Shown one piece after another: positions 1 through 8,088 of a DNA stretch of 64,000 nucleotides. The notes beneath the pieces are model-generated. The model saw only the letters and a list, made by a program, of their open reading frames with translations, had not been told where the DNA came from and did not search any database. The stretch comes from Lentimicrobium sp. L6 (GTDB taxonomy: Bacteria; Bacteroidota; Bacteroidia; Bacteroidales; UBA12170). Both the position numbers and the translations under genes were made by a program. The stretch spans positions 1-64,000 of the forward strand of contig NZ_JABKCA010000011.1 of assembly GCF_013166655.1 (NCBI RefSeq), in the 5' to 3' direction. Each line of letters opens with the position of its first letter. Position 1 is the first letter of the stretch.

Positions 1-55
1 CTTGAGAATTACTCATGGTGGTAAAGTTTCTTACAAAAAGGTTGTTATTCAATAG
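1..55 (+). CDS. C-terminal end of a T9SS-sorted protein (partial)
   Basis: Reading frame 2 from the window edge gives 17 residues and a TAG at 53-55; the last residues read THGGKVSYKKVVIQ. A glycine turn followed by a K-K-hydrophobic-hydrophobic end is the usual finish of a Bacteroidota type A T9SS sorting domain (family knowledge), so the gene upstream of the window probably encodes a secreted or surface protein. Only the tail is visible, so nothing can be said about the cargo domain. A strong terminator follows at once. Confidence 0.6.
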   Translation, partial: LRITHGGKVSYKKVVIQ

Positions 56-70
56 TTAGTAATTTTTTAT

Positions 71-110
71 AAAAGGCTGGCTTTTCTTAAGTGAGAAGTC
101 AGCCTTTTGT
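71..110 (+). terminator. Rho-independent terminator after the partial T9SS gene
   Basis: The arms AAAAGGCTGGCTTTTC and GAGAAGTCAGCCTTTT pair along their full length with G-T wobbles around a short loop, and a T-rich tract follows. It lies 15 bases after the upstream stop codon. Confidence 0.8.
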
Positions 111-162
111 TATTTTATAATGAATATTCGTGAGCAAGGCTTTAATAATCAATGGAAATGAG

Positions 163-170
163 TATATTTG
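163..170 (+). promoter_or_regulatory. Bacteroidota -7 box for the TAXI-type gene
   Basis: TATATTTG matches TAnnTTTG exactly and lies 27 bases upstream of the ATG at 198. It overlaps the in-frame TTG at 168, which argues that the TTG is not the translation start. Confidence 0.5.
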
Positions 171-197
171 AACTTAAAACTAATCAAATCCCAAATT

Positions 198-1112
198 ATG
201 AAAAACATTCACTCTTACTTATTGATAGGCATATTATTAATATCCTCTTTTACTTCATTTTCTCAAATTGAAGTATTGTCGGGGACTGAAAACGGTACTT
301 ATATTGCTTTAGCAAATGATATGAATAAGGTGCTTCCCAAGAAGGCTAAAGGAGAAACAGAAGTAGATTTTTTAAATGTAAAAGCCACACAAGGTTCTTC
401 GTTTAACTTCGATTTATTAGCTGATGCCAACCACCCTGCAAAAGCAGCATTTATGCAATTAGATCTTCTTTTATTAAAGAAATCTGAAGACATGTTAAAT
501 GGAACAAAAAATACTGAAAACCTTATTGTTTTGATGCCTTTGAACACAGAGGAAATACATTTAGTAAGTAAAGAGGGCTCTGGTATTAATTCATTAAATG
601 ATTTAAGTGGTAAAACTGTAGGAATCGGAAACAGTGGTGAAGGGACCTATAGTACAGCTATCTACATACAAAACTCCAGCAAATTAGATTGGAAAAATAG
701 GAATCTGAATACACAAGATGCCATGAAAGCTTTATTGCTTAATAAAATTGATGCTTTCTTTGTGGTTGCTGCAGCTCCTTATGAAATGATTGCTACTATT
801 CCTGTTAATTTTCCTTTGAAAATGCAATTGGCTAGCCTTGAAAACGTGAATGGTTGGGCCGAATACTATACTCCCATTACTATGGAGGCCGAAACATATC
901 CTTGGCAAAAAGAGGTTATAAATACTTTTGGTGTACCTAGTGTTGTTGTAGTAAACAAAAACAAATTAAGTGAAGAAGATATAGCAGATTTAAAATTGTG
1001 GAAATCGACTACTATTGAAAATTTGGAAACTTTAAAAACTACAGGACATAGCTCTTGGAAAACGGCTAATCCTGCAGAATGGAACAATTCTATTTGGACA
1101 TCAATGGAATAA
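198..1112 (+). CDS. TAXI-type periplasmic solute-binding protein
   Basis: 304 aa from the ATG at 198. A Sec signal peptide (KNIHSYLLIGILLISSFTSFSQ region) is followed by IEVLSGTENGTYIALANDM, like the ligand-loop start of TAXI/NMT1-type binding proteins, and by DLSGKTVGIGNSGEGTYS near residues 138-155, the hinge motif of that fold. An in-frame TTG at 168 is rejected because it sits inside the -7 box. The family normally delivers small organic acids to a TRAP membrane protein, but no TRAP permease lies nearby, so ligand and partner are unknown. It stands alone between two terminators and converges on iorAB. Confidence 0.65.
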   Translation: MKNIHSYLLIGILLISSFTSFSQIEVLSGTENGTYIALANDMNKVLPKKAKGETEVDFLNVKATQGSSFNFDLLADANHPAKAAFMQLDLLLLKKSEDMLNGTKNTENLIVLMPLNTEEIHLVSKEGSGINSLNDLSGKTVGIGNSGEGTYSTAIYIQNSSKLDWKNRNLNTQDAMKALLLNKIDAFFVVAAAPYEMIATIPVNFPLKMQLASLENVNGWAEYYTPITMEAETYPWQKEVINTFGVPSVVVVNKNKLSEEDIADLKLWKSTTIENLETLKTTGHSSWKTANPAEWNNSIWTSME

Positions 1113-1128
1113 TGTTTTAAAATATGAT

Positions 1129-1168
1129 AAAAAAATGCTGCAATCCGATAGGATTGCAGCATTTTTTA
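1129..1168. terminator. Bidirectional terminator between the TAXI-type gene and iorB
   Basis: AAAAAATGCTGCAATCC, a GATA loop and GGATTGCAGCATTTTTT form a perfect 17-bp stem with A/T tails on both sides, so it can serve both convergent genes. Confidence 0.85.
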
Positions 1169-1199
1169 TTAATGATTAGACTTCTCTAATTCTTGTATA

Positions 1200-1778
1200 C
1201 TATCTTGCATCTGCAACAGCTCGCCCAGCTCTTAGTGCTTCAATATTTGCATTGATAATTTTATCTCCTTTTTTCTTAAAGATTAATTTGATAGCCTCCT
1301 CAAAAGATTCAAATGGAATATCGATAAATGGAGTAGCGGCTCCTAAGGCGACGATATTACTGGAACGTGGAGAACCTATTTCTTTTGCAATTTTATCAGC
1401 ATCCAAAATAATCACATTCTTTCTTTCTTTAATTTTAGCTATCACCTCATCCACATCGGGATAATTAGGGATATTTACAAAAGGTGTTGAGTTGGTAATA
1501 ATCCAGCCATCTTTCTTTAAGAAATCAATGTATCTCAATGACTCCATAGGCTCAACTGACAAAATAATGTCGCATCCACCTTTAGGAATTAAATCGGAAG
1601 CAATAGGCTTAGAAGATAAACGGAAGTGTGACTGTACCGCTCCTCCTCTTTGGCTCATTCCATGAACCTCGGCTTGTTTCAAATGAAGATTATTGGACAA
1701 AGCACTCATGCCAATAGTTGCAGCGATGGAAAGAATACCTTGTCCACCAACTCCTGCTAATATAATATCTGTTTTCAT
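1200..1778 (-). CDS. iorB: Indolepyruvate:ferredoxin oxidoreductase, beta subunit
   Basis: 192 aa, the usual IorB length. The N-terminus GVGGQGILSIA is the typical start of the 2-oxoacid oxidoreductase gamma-type domain, and the motif HGMSQRGGAVQSHFRL (about residues 39-54) is characteristic of this subunit. With IorA it oxidatively decarboxylates aryl-pyruvates from Trp, Phe and Tyr to acyl-CoA, passing electrons to ferredoxin. The start lies 13 bases downstream of iorA, so both are read from one transcript. It ends at the shared terminator at 1129-1168. Confidence 0.9.
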   Translation of the reverse strand: MKTDIILAGVGGQGILSIAATIGMSALSNNLHLKQAEVHGMSQRGGAVQSHFRLSSKPIASDLIPKGGCDIILSVEPMESLRYIDFLKKDGWIITNSTPFVNIPNYPDVDEVIAKIKERKNVIILDADKIAKEIGSPRSSNIVALGAATPFIDIPFESFEEAIKLIFKKKGDKIINANIEALRAGRAVADAR

Positions 1779-1791
1779 TTTTTTATATTTT

Positions 1792-3420
1792 TTATCTGAG
1801 GTTCAATTCTCTGATTCTTTCATTTAAGGCTACATTCTTAGTAGTTTGAATACACTGGCGACGAGGAATAATGACAGAAACACCTTTATAAGCCAATTCC
1901 TTTTTCATAATCGCAACCATTTCGTCATGATTTTTCTTAAGAGGAGTGAAGACAATGATATGCTCTGGATCTACACCGATTCCTTTACAAATATCTTCAA
2001 TTTTACCTAGTGCAGCAGAATCTTGTCCGCCTGTCATACCAGTAGTGAAGTTATCGGAAATCATAACTGTTATTGGGCTGCTTTCGTTCACAGCATCAAT
2101 TAATCCTGTCATTCCAGAGTGAGTAAATGTTGAATCTCCAATAACAGAAACAGCAGGAACTAAACCAGCATCGGCGGCCCCTTTTGCCATAGTGATAGAA
2201 GCTCCCATATCTACACAACTATTAATGGCATTATAAGGAGGAAGTGCACCTAAAGTATAACATCCAATATCACTAAATACTCTACCTACACCATAATCAC
2301 TTAAAGCTTCGTTTAAGGCGTTATAAGCATCAATATGACCACAACCTACACACATGGCAGGTGGGCGATTTTTAACGATATCTTTTACATCTTCAGAAAT
2401 CTCAGTTACTTCTTCTTCGCTGGCTAACTTTAATGCTTTTGCAATGAGGTTAGGATTTAACTCACCATCTCGGGGTAAACTACCATCTAAACGACCGTGA
2501 ACTTTTTCCTTGCCTAAATAACCTTTTAATAACTCCTCAATAATTGGATAACCATCCTCAAGTATTAATACCTCGTCACATTCCTTCATTAGCTTTTCAA
2601 CCTTGGCGCGTGGCATAGGATATTGACCAATCTTTAATAGAGGATGAGTCAATTCGGTTTCAGAATAATTTTCCATCAAGTAATTATAGGCTAACCCACA
2701 AGCTATAATTCCTAATTTCTTATCAGTTCCTTCAAAATAATGATTGAATGGAGACTCTTCAGAATCTTCTATGAAACCAGCGAAGCTGTTTAATAATCCT
2801 TTGTATTGTTTTCTAGCAATGGATGGAAGAAGAACAAATTGAGTCGGATTAGAAGGTAAAATGAGTTCGTTTTGATCGAGTAAAGGTTTTCTTTCCACAC
2901 CTGCTCTGGAGTGAGCTAGGCGAGTAGTGATTCTAATCATCACTGGAATACTGAATTTTTCGGACAATTGAAAACCAAAATAAGCCATATCATAAGCTTC
3001 TTGTTGGCTGGCAGGTTCCAAAATTGGGATTTGAGCAAATTTTCCGTAATAACGACTGTCTTGCTCGTTTTGTGAAGAGTGCATGCTTGGATCATCGGCC
3101 ACTGTTACGAGTAGTCCACCATTGGAACCTGTGATAGCGGAATTTATAAAAGCATCGGCTGCCACGTTTAATCCAACGTGTTTCATACAAACCATAGCTC
3201 GTTTTCCGGCATATGACATTCCTAGTCCTGCTTCCATAGCAGTTTTTTCATTAGCTGACCACTGGCTGTGAATATTGCGCTCCTTAGCTAAATCGTAATG
3301 TTGCACATATTCTGTTATTTCAGTTGAAGGAGTGCCCGGATATGCGTAAACACCAGACATACCGCCGTCAATTGCACCTTGCGCAATGGCTTCAGCACCT
3401 AACAATAATAACTTTTGCAT
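1792..3420 (-). CDS. iorA: Indolepyruvate:ferredoxin oxidoreductase, alpha subunit (short form)
   Basis: 542 aa. The N-terminal pyrimidine-binding half has GAEAIAQGAIDGGMSGVYAYPGTP. The C-terminal TPP-binding half has CVGCGH near residue 356, GDSTFTHSG near 427 and the downstream D-N plus MTGGQ near 463, the diphosphate/Mg site. The protein stops about 80 residues after MTGGQ, and no C-terminal CxxCxxCxxxC ferredoxin-like module is present, although longer archaeal IorA proteins carry one. Electron transfer may need a separate ferredoxin. It is the first gene of the iorAB operon. The start is the ATG MQKLLLLGAEA. Confidence 0.9.
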   Translation of the reverse strand: MQKLLLLGAEAIAQGAIDGGMSGVYAYPGTPSTEITEYVQHYDLAKERNIHSQWSANEKTAMEAGLGMSYAGKRAMVCMKHVGLNVAADAFINSAITGSNGGLLVTVADDPSMHSSQNEQDSRYYGKFAQIPILEPASQQEAYDMAYFGFQLSEKFSIPVMIRITTRLAHSRAGVERKPLLDQNELILPSNPTQFVLLPSIARKQYKGLLNSFAGFIEDSEESPFNHYFEGTDKKLGIIACGLAYNYLMENYSETELTHPLLKIGQYPMPRAKVEKLMKECDEVLILEDGYPIIEELLKGYLGKEKVHGRLDGSLPRDGELNPNLIAKALKLASEEEVTEISEDVKDIVKNRPPAMCVGCGHIDAYNALNEALSDYGVGRVFSDIGCYTLGALPPYNAINSCVDMGASITMAKGAADAGLVPAVSVIGDSTFTHSGMTGLIDAVNESSPITVMISDNFTTGMTGGQDSAALGKIEDICKGIGVDPEHIIVFTPLKKNHDEMVAIMKKELAYKGVSVIIPRRQCIQTTKNVALNERIRELNLR

Positions 3421-3533
3421 GAGTTTTTTATATTTCTTGACCTTAAAAATATTTCAAGGTTTCTTGTGGACTCTTTCTTTTTCGCTAGATTTGGGTAGCT
3501 AGCTTCCCTGCCCCTCGGGATTTCAATCGTTTG

Positions 3534-3541
3534 CAAAAATA
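3534..3541 (-). promoter_or_regulatory. Bacteroidota -7 box for iorAB
   Basis: On the minus strand this reads TATTTTTG, an exact TAnnTTTG match, about 114 bases upstream of the iorA ATG. No convincing -33 TTTG was found at the right distance. Confidence 0.35.
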
Positions 3542-3687
3542 CAGAAATAACCATTTTGTTTTACCATTAAAAAACACCAGAACTATATATTTAGATTGGG
3601 TATAATTAAGAAGGAAACCAAGTGAAACTCAACTTTTAAGTTTTTTTCTTATAGAATGAAGCCTCAATTAATATACCTTTACAATCT

Positions 3688-4038
3688 ATGAAAAAAATCG
3701 GATTCCTTTATATTCTCCTTATTATTTTATCAGTTTCGGCTTGTAAGAAATATGATATTGCGGATGGTACTCCCGCATGTATTGAGCAATTGATAAAAGA
3801 TTTTAACTCCGAAACAGATTGTATTGTGGCAGTAGATGTAAGAAAGTATGAGTTTCAGGGAGGAGAAGTATACCTTTTTAATCCTGGTGATTGTGAAACA
3901 GATGAGGGTTCTGAGATATACGATTCGGAGTGCAACAGCATTGGTTTTTTGGGAGGTGTTGATGACAATCAGATCATCAATGGAGAAGACTTCTCCAATG
4001 CAATATTAATAAGTGTCATTTGGTCAAAGCAACCATAG
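3688..4038 (+). CDS. Small lipoprotein of unknown function
   Basis: 116 aa. The signal peptide ends in a lipobox (LSVSAC, Cys near residue 19), followed by KKYDIADGTPACIEQLI. The mature part has paired acidic/cysteine segments (NPGDCETDEGSEIYDSECNSIGFLGG) and an NGEDF end, similar in style to small uncharacterised Bacteroidota lipoproteins whose cysteines probably form disulphides. The T-rich stretch upstream holds no clear -7 box. It is followed after 13 bases by an unrelated unknown gene. Export and lipidation are well supported; the role is not known. Confidence 0.7.
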   Translation: MKKIGFLYILLIILSVSACKKYDIADGTPACIEQLIKDFNSETDCIVAVDVRKYEFQGGEVYLFNPGDCETDEGSEIYDSECNSIGFLGGVDDNQIINGEDFSNAILISVIWSKQP

Positions 4039-4051
4039 TAAAATAAGCACC

Positions 4052-4678
4052 ATGGAAAAAACAAATATCGAAATACTTCAGGATTATGCTAAGTCGAGCA
4101 AAAGAGAAATAACAATAAAGGAAACACCCTATCCAAAACCCAAGGGAATTCGTAGAATCATTAAGTATAAAAGAACGGCATTCACTCCACTAAATCCTTC
4201 AGAAGAAAGTTTTTTACTTTGGTTTTACGATTACCATACTCCTACTATTGAATTATCAACCTATTGTGGAACTTTCATCCCAATTTCTATTTCCAAAGAA
4301 GTCAAAATTCATATTCGAAGCAAAACCATCCTTCATAAACTTCAATTATTTGGAAGAAGTAAACATTTAAAGACGGGCTCCAAATCATTTGACTCAAAAG
4401 TACTCATTACTACTAATCATGCTCAAGAAGCTAAAAAGCTATTATCCAAAAACAAGATTCAAAAAGCTATACTCAAAGCTTTATCCTTAGATCCTGCTAT
4501 GTGTATTTCGGTAAATGAAAAGGATATAGATTTTGTTTCTCAGCTCAAAAATAAATCTTATATCTCCATCCTTCGTCCTGGTTTTTGGTATGTGGAGAAA
4601 AAAGAAATAGAATCATTAATAAGAGTTTCAGAATCATTAGAAAACTATTTATTCGAAACATCCTCAAAAAATTCATAG
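4052..4678 (+). CDS. Conserved hypothetical cytoplasmic protein
   Basis: 208 aa from the ATG at 4052; a longer GTG start at 4013 would overlap the upstream lipoprotein gene and is less likely. No signal peptide or membrane segment. It is basic and lysine-rich, with an FDSKVLITTNHAQEAKKLLSKNKIQKAIL segment around residues 113-141 that recalls the core of Bacteroidota proteins measuring 'F-x-x-K-F-x-I-x-T-x-x' strands, but I do not recognise the family. It may be cotranscribed with the lipoprotein upstream. Confidence 0.55.
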   Translation: MEKTNIEILQDYAKSSKREITIKETPYPKPKGIRRIIKYKRTAFTPLNPSEESFLLWFYDYHTPTIELSTYCGTFIPISISKEVKIHIRSKTILHKLQLFGRSKHLKTGSKSFDSKVLITTNHAQEAKKLLSKNKIQKAILKALSLDPAMCISVNEKDIDFVSQLKNKSYISILRPGFWYVEKKEIESLIRVSESLENYLFETSSKNS

Positions 4679-4793
4679 GGGAAATTACCCTGTCTATAGA
4701 TTAAATATCATTTCCTATTGATTTCATTTTCTGAAAGCCATTTCAGACTATATTTTTACGCCATATTCATCATAAAAATAAGAGGAGGGAAAT

Positions 4794-5450
4794 ATGAAGT
4801 GGATGGAAAAGAAATATATTATCATATTAATAATCTTAGGTATTGTTTCAGTTAATTATGCTCAAACCACTATTAACGAGTTCCAAGGAAGAACGAGTGC
4901 CGAGATTATCTTTAAACCAATCAAGAAGTTAAGTTTAAGCTTTTCACCAGAGCTCAGGTTCGATGAGGATTTCAGTATAGACAATTATCATTTTCAATTG
5001 CAAGCAGATTATAAATTCAGTAAGGTATTTAAAGCTGGTGTTCGTTATCGTTTTGTGGTTAATCCAAGAGATGTTAAGGATACCGAATATGCTTCACGAT
5101 ATGGTGTGTTTCTTAAGTTTAAAAAGGAATTTAATGACTTTAGCCCGTTTTTACGTTTGAGTTATACTAACGATGCGGATGAGGATTTTAAGACCGAAAG
5201 AAGTAATTATCTTAGATATAAGATCGGTGTTCAATATGATATCCCAAAGTGTAAAATCACACCTGCTATTGGCTTGGAAGCATTTCAGGAATTATCGGGA
5301 GATGGTTTGTATAAAATGAGGTATTTTGCTGGTGCCGATTACAAAATTAATAAGAAAAACAGTATTGGACTCGATTACAAATTCGATTATTATAGAACAT
5401 CCTATTATAACAAACATATCGTAAATCTTACTTATAAATTCAAATTCTAA
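4794..5450 (+). CDS. DUF2490 outer-membrane beta-barrel protein
   Basis: 218 aa with a signal peptide ending near VNYAQ. A strong ribosome site (AGGAGGG) lies just upstream of the ATG at 4794; an internal ATG at 4803 is an alternative. The mature part is a run of amphipathic beta-hairpins (FQLQADYKFSKVFKAGVRYRF, LRYKIGVQYDI, HIVNLTYKFKF) ending in an aromatic residue, as outer-membrane barrels do, and fits the DUF2490 family. Eleven bases separate it from the CotH gene, so they form one operon. DUF2490, CotH and DUF4956 genes recur together in Bacteroidota; function is unproven. Confidence 0.75.
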   Translation: MKWMEKKYIIILIILGIVSVNYAQTTINEFQGRTSAEIIFKPIKKLSLSFSPELRFDEDFSIDNYHFQLQADYKFSKVFKAGVRYRFVVNPRDVKDTEYASRYGVFLKFKKEFNDFSPFLRLSYTNDADEDFKTERSNYLRYKIGVQYDIPKCKITPAIGLEAFQELSGDGLYKMRYFAGADYKINKKNSIGLDYKFDYYRTSYYNKHIVNLTYKFKF

Positions 5451-5461
5451 AAACAAAACCT

Positions 5462-6841
5462 ATGAAAGCTTATATCATATTATTATTTTCTATCACAATG
5501 TTGGCCAGTGGATGCCGAAAAGATGATATTGTTGTTGTAGATACGGAAGGAATAGACTATTCTGACTGGAGCGAAAGTACCCATGGTTCTTCTGTTTCAC
5601 CAGATTATTCCATTGTGTTTAATCAAAATAAAGTTCAACGATTTGATATTGTCATCAGTAGTGACAATTACACAATTATGCAAAACGATTTAGATGAAAA
5701 CATAGGTAGTAGCGGAGGAGGGCCTGGTGGTGGATTTGGTGTAGATGCTACATCATCTGATTACGATCCTGTTTGGGTACCTTGTTCTTTTAATTATGAA
5801 GGCATAGAATGGTATAATGTTGGGATTCGGTATAAAGGCAATTCCAGTTTGACTTCCGCCTACCAATCGGGGAACAATAAACTCTCTTTAAAGCTAGATT
5901 TCGATCAGTTTGAAGATGCCATGCCCGATTATCCCAATCAAAGGTTTTACGGTTTCAAACAACTCAATCTGAATAATAATTATGATGATGCCTCATTGAT
6001 GCGTGAAAAAGTAGGCGCAGATTTGTTTCGAGAATTTGGCTTGGCTTCAGCTCAAACCTCCTTTTGCGTGGTTTATGTTGATTTTGGTGATGGACCTCAA
6101 TACTTTGGAGTTTATACAATTGTAGAAGAAGTGGACGATACTGTATTGGAAAGCCAGTTTTCTGATGATAGCGGAAACCTATACAAACCCGATGGTGATG
6201 CGGCTTCTTTTGCACAAGGTACTTTCGATGAAGGAGAAATGGAGGTAAAAACCAATGAAGAGTTAGCTAATTATGCCGATGTACAATCTTTGTATGATAT
6301 CATTAATAGTTCAGAAAGAACCATAAATCCTGATACTTGGAAAACCAGCCTAGAGTCTATTTTTGATGTAGACACATTCATTAAATGGATGGCTGCCAAT
6401 ACAACTATGCAAAACTGGGATACTTATGGGATCATGACACATAATTATTATCTATATAATAATCCATCTAATCATAAACTCACATGGATTCCTTGGGATA
6501 ATAATGAAGCCTTACAAGAAGGAAAACAGGGTGGAGCATTGAGTCTGTCATTAAATGAAGTTAATGATAACTGGCCCCTTCTCAGATATATTAAAGATAT
6601 TGAGGAATATGATGCCTTATATAATCTATATTTACAACAATTTATTGATGAGGTGTTTATCCCTAGCAAGATGGTTAGCACTTATGAGAATTATTATGAA
6701 ATGTTACATGATTATGCATATGCAGAAGAAGAGGGTTATACCTTCCTCCGTTATGCTTCTGAGTTTGATGAGGCATTATATGAGCTTCAATCACATGTGC
6801 AAACTAGAAATAATAATGTGGAAAGCTACTTATCAAAATAA
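5462..6841 (+). CDS. CotH kinase-like lipoprotein
   Basis: 459 aa. The lipobox LASGC sits near residue 18. The CotH domain runs from about residue 50: YKGNSSLTS near 124, NLNNNYDDASLMREKV near 170-185, YFGVYTIVEEVDD near 217, and a catalytic-type region NWDTYGIMTHNYYLYNNP with LTWIPWDNNEAL near 320-350. These match the divergent kinase fold of spore-coat CotH proteins, where the Asp pair binds metal (family knowledge). A Gly-rich GGGPGGGFG linker lies near residue 84. The protein should face the periplasm or cell surface. It is preceded by the DUF2490 barrel and followed by DUF4956; all three probably act together at the envelope. Confidence 0.85.
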   Translation: MKAYIILLFSITMLASGCRKDDIVVVDTEGIDYSDWSESTHGSSVSPDYSIVFNQNKVQRFDIVISSDNYTIMQNDLDENIGSSGGGPGGGFGVDATSSDYDPVWVPCSFNYEGIEWYNVGIRYKGNSSLTSAYQSGNNKLSLKLDFDQFEDAMPDYPNQRFYGFKQLNLNNNYDDASLMREKVGADLFREFGLASAQTSFCVVYVDFGDGPQYFGVYTIVEEVDDTVLESQFSDDSGNLYKPDGDAASFAQGTFDEGEMEVKTNEELANYADVQSLYDIINSSERTINPDTWKTSLESIFDVDTFIKWMAANTTMQNWDTYGIMTHNYYLYNNPSNHKLTWIPWDNNEALQEGKQGGALSLSLNEVNDNWPLLRYIKDIEEYDALYNLYLQQFIDEVFIPSKMVSTYENYYEMLHDYAYAEEEGYTFLRYASEFDEALYELQSHVQTRNNNVESYLSK

Positions 6842-6891
6842 GATAGTTTATAAGGCTATTAAACTTAACGCCAAATAACAAATTATAATAT

Positions 6892-6899
6892 TAAATTTG
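6892..6899 (+). promoter_or_regulatory. Bacteroidota -7 box for the DUF4956 gene
   Basis: TAAATTTG is an exact TAnnTTTG match, 65 bases upstream of the DUF4956 ATG and 50 bases after the CotH stop. It suggests DUF4956 can be read independently of the CotH operon. Confidence 0.45.
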
Positions 6900-6964
6900 C
6901 ATGAAGAAATAACAAGTTTATTAGAGCTTGGCTTCTTTGTGCAAATATTGAAAAACAAATATAT

Positions 6965-7681
6965 ATGTTGAAATTCATCCAAAATACAATATTGAATGTC
7001 TCAAAAACAGCAGAAAATATTGTCGATACTCCAACTTGGGAAGACAGCTTTCGGTTTTTAGATATTAAATTAATCAATGTTCCTGATTTTACAGAATTAG
7101 TGGTTCGATTTGCTCTCAACTCCATTATGATTCTTTTGGTCATACATTATATGTATGCCAGAACAAGCAAGCGAAAAGACTTTTACTTTAGTTATATTGC
7201 CATTGGAGGAACCGTTTTCCTTTTGAGTTTTTTGCTTAATAATGTAAAGCTAGAATTAGGGTTTGCACTTGGTTTGTTTGCTATCTTTGGGATTATTCGT
7301 TATCGAACCGATGCTATTCCTATCAAGGAAATGACCTATTTATTTGTGGTGATAGGCATATCGGTAATGAATGCTTTGGCTAGTAAAAAAGTGAGCTATT
7401 CCGAATTGTTATTTACTAATGCAGCTATTGTAGCAGGACTTTGGTTCCTCGAAAAAAGGCTCTTATTAAAAGAAGAAAAATCTCTTCGTATTATTTACGA
7501 AAAGATTGAGAATATTCATAAAATGAAAGAAGAAGAGTTGAGAGAAGACCTTCAAAATAGAACTGGAATTACTATCATCCGATATGAAATCACCAAAATA
7601 GACTTCCTTAGAGATGTAGCTGATATTGAGATATTCTATAGCCCAAAAGAAAATGCTACTCTGATTCAGAATAATGAGTAA
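6965..7681 (+). CDS. DUF4956 membrane protein
   Basis: 238 aa. An N-terminal soluble segment is followed by about four membrane helices (residues 45-160), including FALGLFAIFGIIRYRTDAIPIKEMTYLFVVIGISVMNAL, the hallmark of DUF4956. A cytoplasmic tail (about 165-238) begins with a lysine/glutamate-rich helix. DUF4956 genes usually neighbour a VTC-type polyphosphate polymerase and a CotH protein; the CotH partner is here but no VTC-like protein is visible in the window. Its biochemical role is not established. Confidence 0.8.
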   Translation: MLKFIQNTILNVSKTAENIVDTPTWEDSFRFLDIKLINVPDFTELVVRFALNSIMILLVIHYMYARTSKRKDFYFSYIAIGGTVFLLSFLLNNVKLELGFALGLFAIFGIIRYRTDAIPIKEMTYLFVVIGISVMNALASKKVSYSELLFTNAAIVAGLWFLEKRLLLKEEKSLRIIYEKIENIHKMKEEELREDLQNRTGITIIRYEITKIDFLRDVADIEIFYSPKENATLIQNNE

Positions 7682-7709
7682 TTCAGAATTACTTACTTAA
7701 AGAGGAAAG

Positions 7710-7743
7710 AAAAAGCCATTAAAATCATTTTATTGGCTTTTTT
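7710..7743 (+). terminator. Terminator after DUF4956
   Basis: AAAAAGCCATTAAAAT pairs with TTTATTGGCTTTTT (one internal mismatch) and ends in a T run, about 30 bases after the stop codon. Confidence 0.65.
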
Positions 7744-7773
7744 GTTGATATGAGAATGGCCATAACAATCAAT

Positions 7774-7904
7774 TTATACAATTGTATAAAGAAATTAGTT
7801 ATAAAGGCATTTCATTATTGCAATGGTTATTACCGATAGGAAATCATACGTTTTTTTTAAGATTAAATTTAATCCTAACTTCATTTTATCATTGGTATTA
7901 GTTC
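7774..7904 (+). repeat. Dispersed two-hairpin intergenic element, copy A
   Basis: This 131-bp stretch aligns over its whole length with 31349-31478 and, in reverse, with about 10965-11100. It opens with TATACAATTGTATA, a perfect 14-bp palindrome, and is built as two successive imperfect hairpins: CAATTGTATAAAGAAAT against ATTTCATTATTGCAATGG, then ACCGATAGGAAAT against ATTTTATCATTGGT. No open frame. It fills most of the gap between DUF4956 and trxB. Confidence 0.7.
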
Positions 7905-7987
7905 TTCATTCTAAAGAAAAACATTCTTATATTAAACTCGACAGTCACTTTGTCACAAAAACAGTCATAGCTTCTTATTTTTTTGGC

Positions 7988-7995
7988 TAAATTTG
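7988..7995 (+). promoter_or_regulatory. Bacteroidota -7 box for trxB
   Basis: TAAATTTG is an exact TAnnTTTG match 93 bases upstream of the trxB ATG, leaving an untranslated leader. The leader contains the near-inverted pair AAAGCTGTGCTAAATT / AATGGCACAGTTTT (about 8001-8043), which could form a small hairpin. Confidence 0.45.
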
Positions 7996-8088
7996 CAGAC
8001 AAAGCTGTGCTAAATTTATTTATTTGCTAATGGCACAGTTTTAGACTGAACACATTTAAAATTGAATACACAAATAAATAATACTATA

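Noticed and set aside
168-197. TTG start for the TAXI-type gene
   Set aside because: The codon overlaps the -7 box and would lengthen the signal peptide; ATG at 198 fits better.
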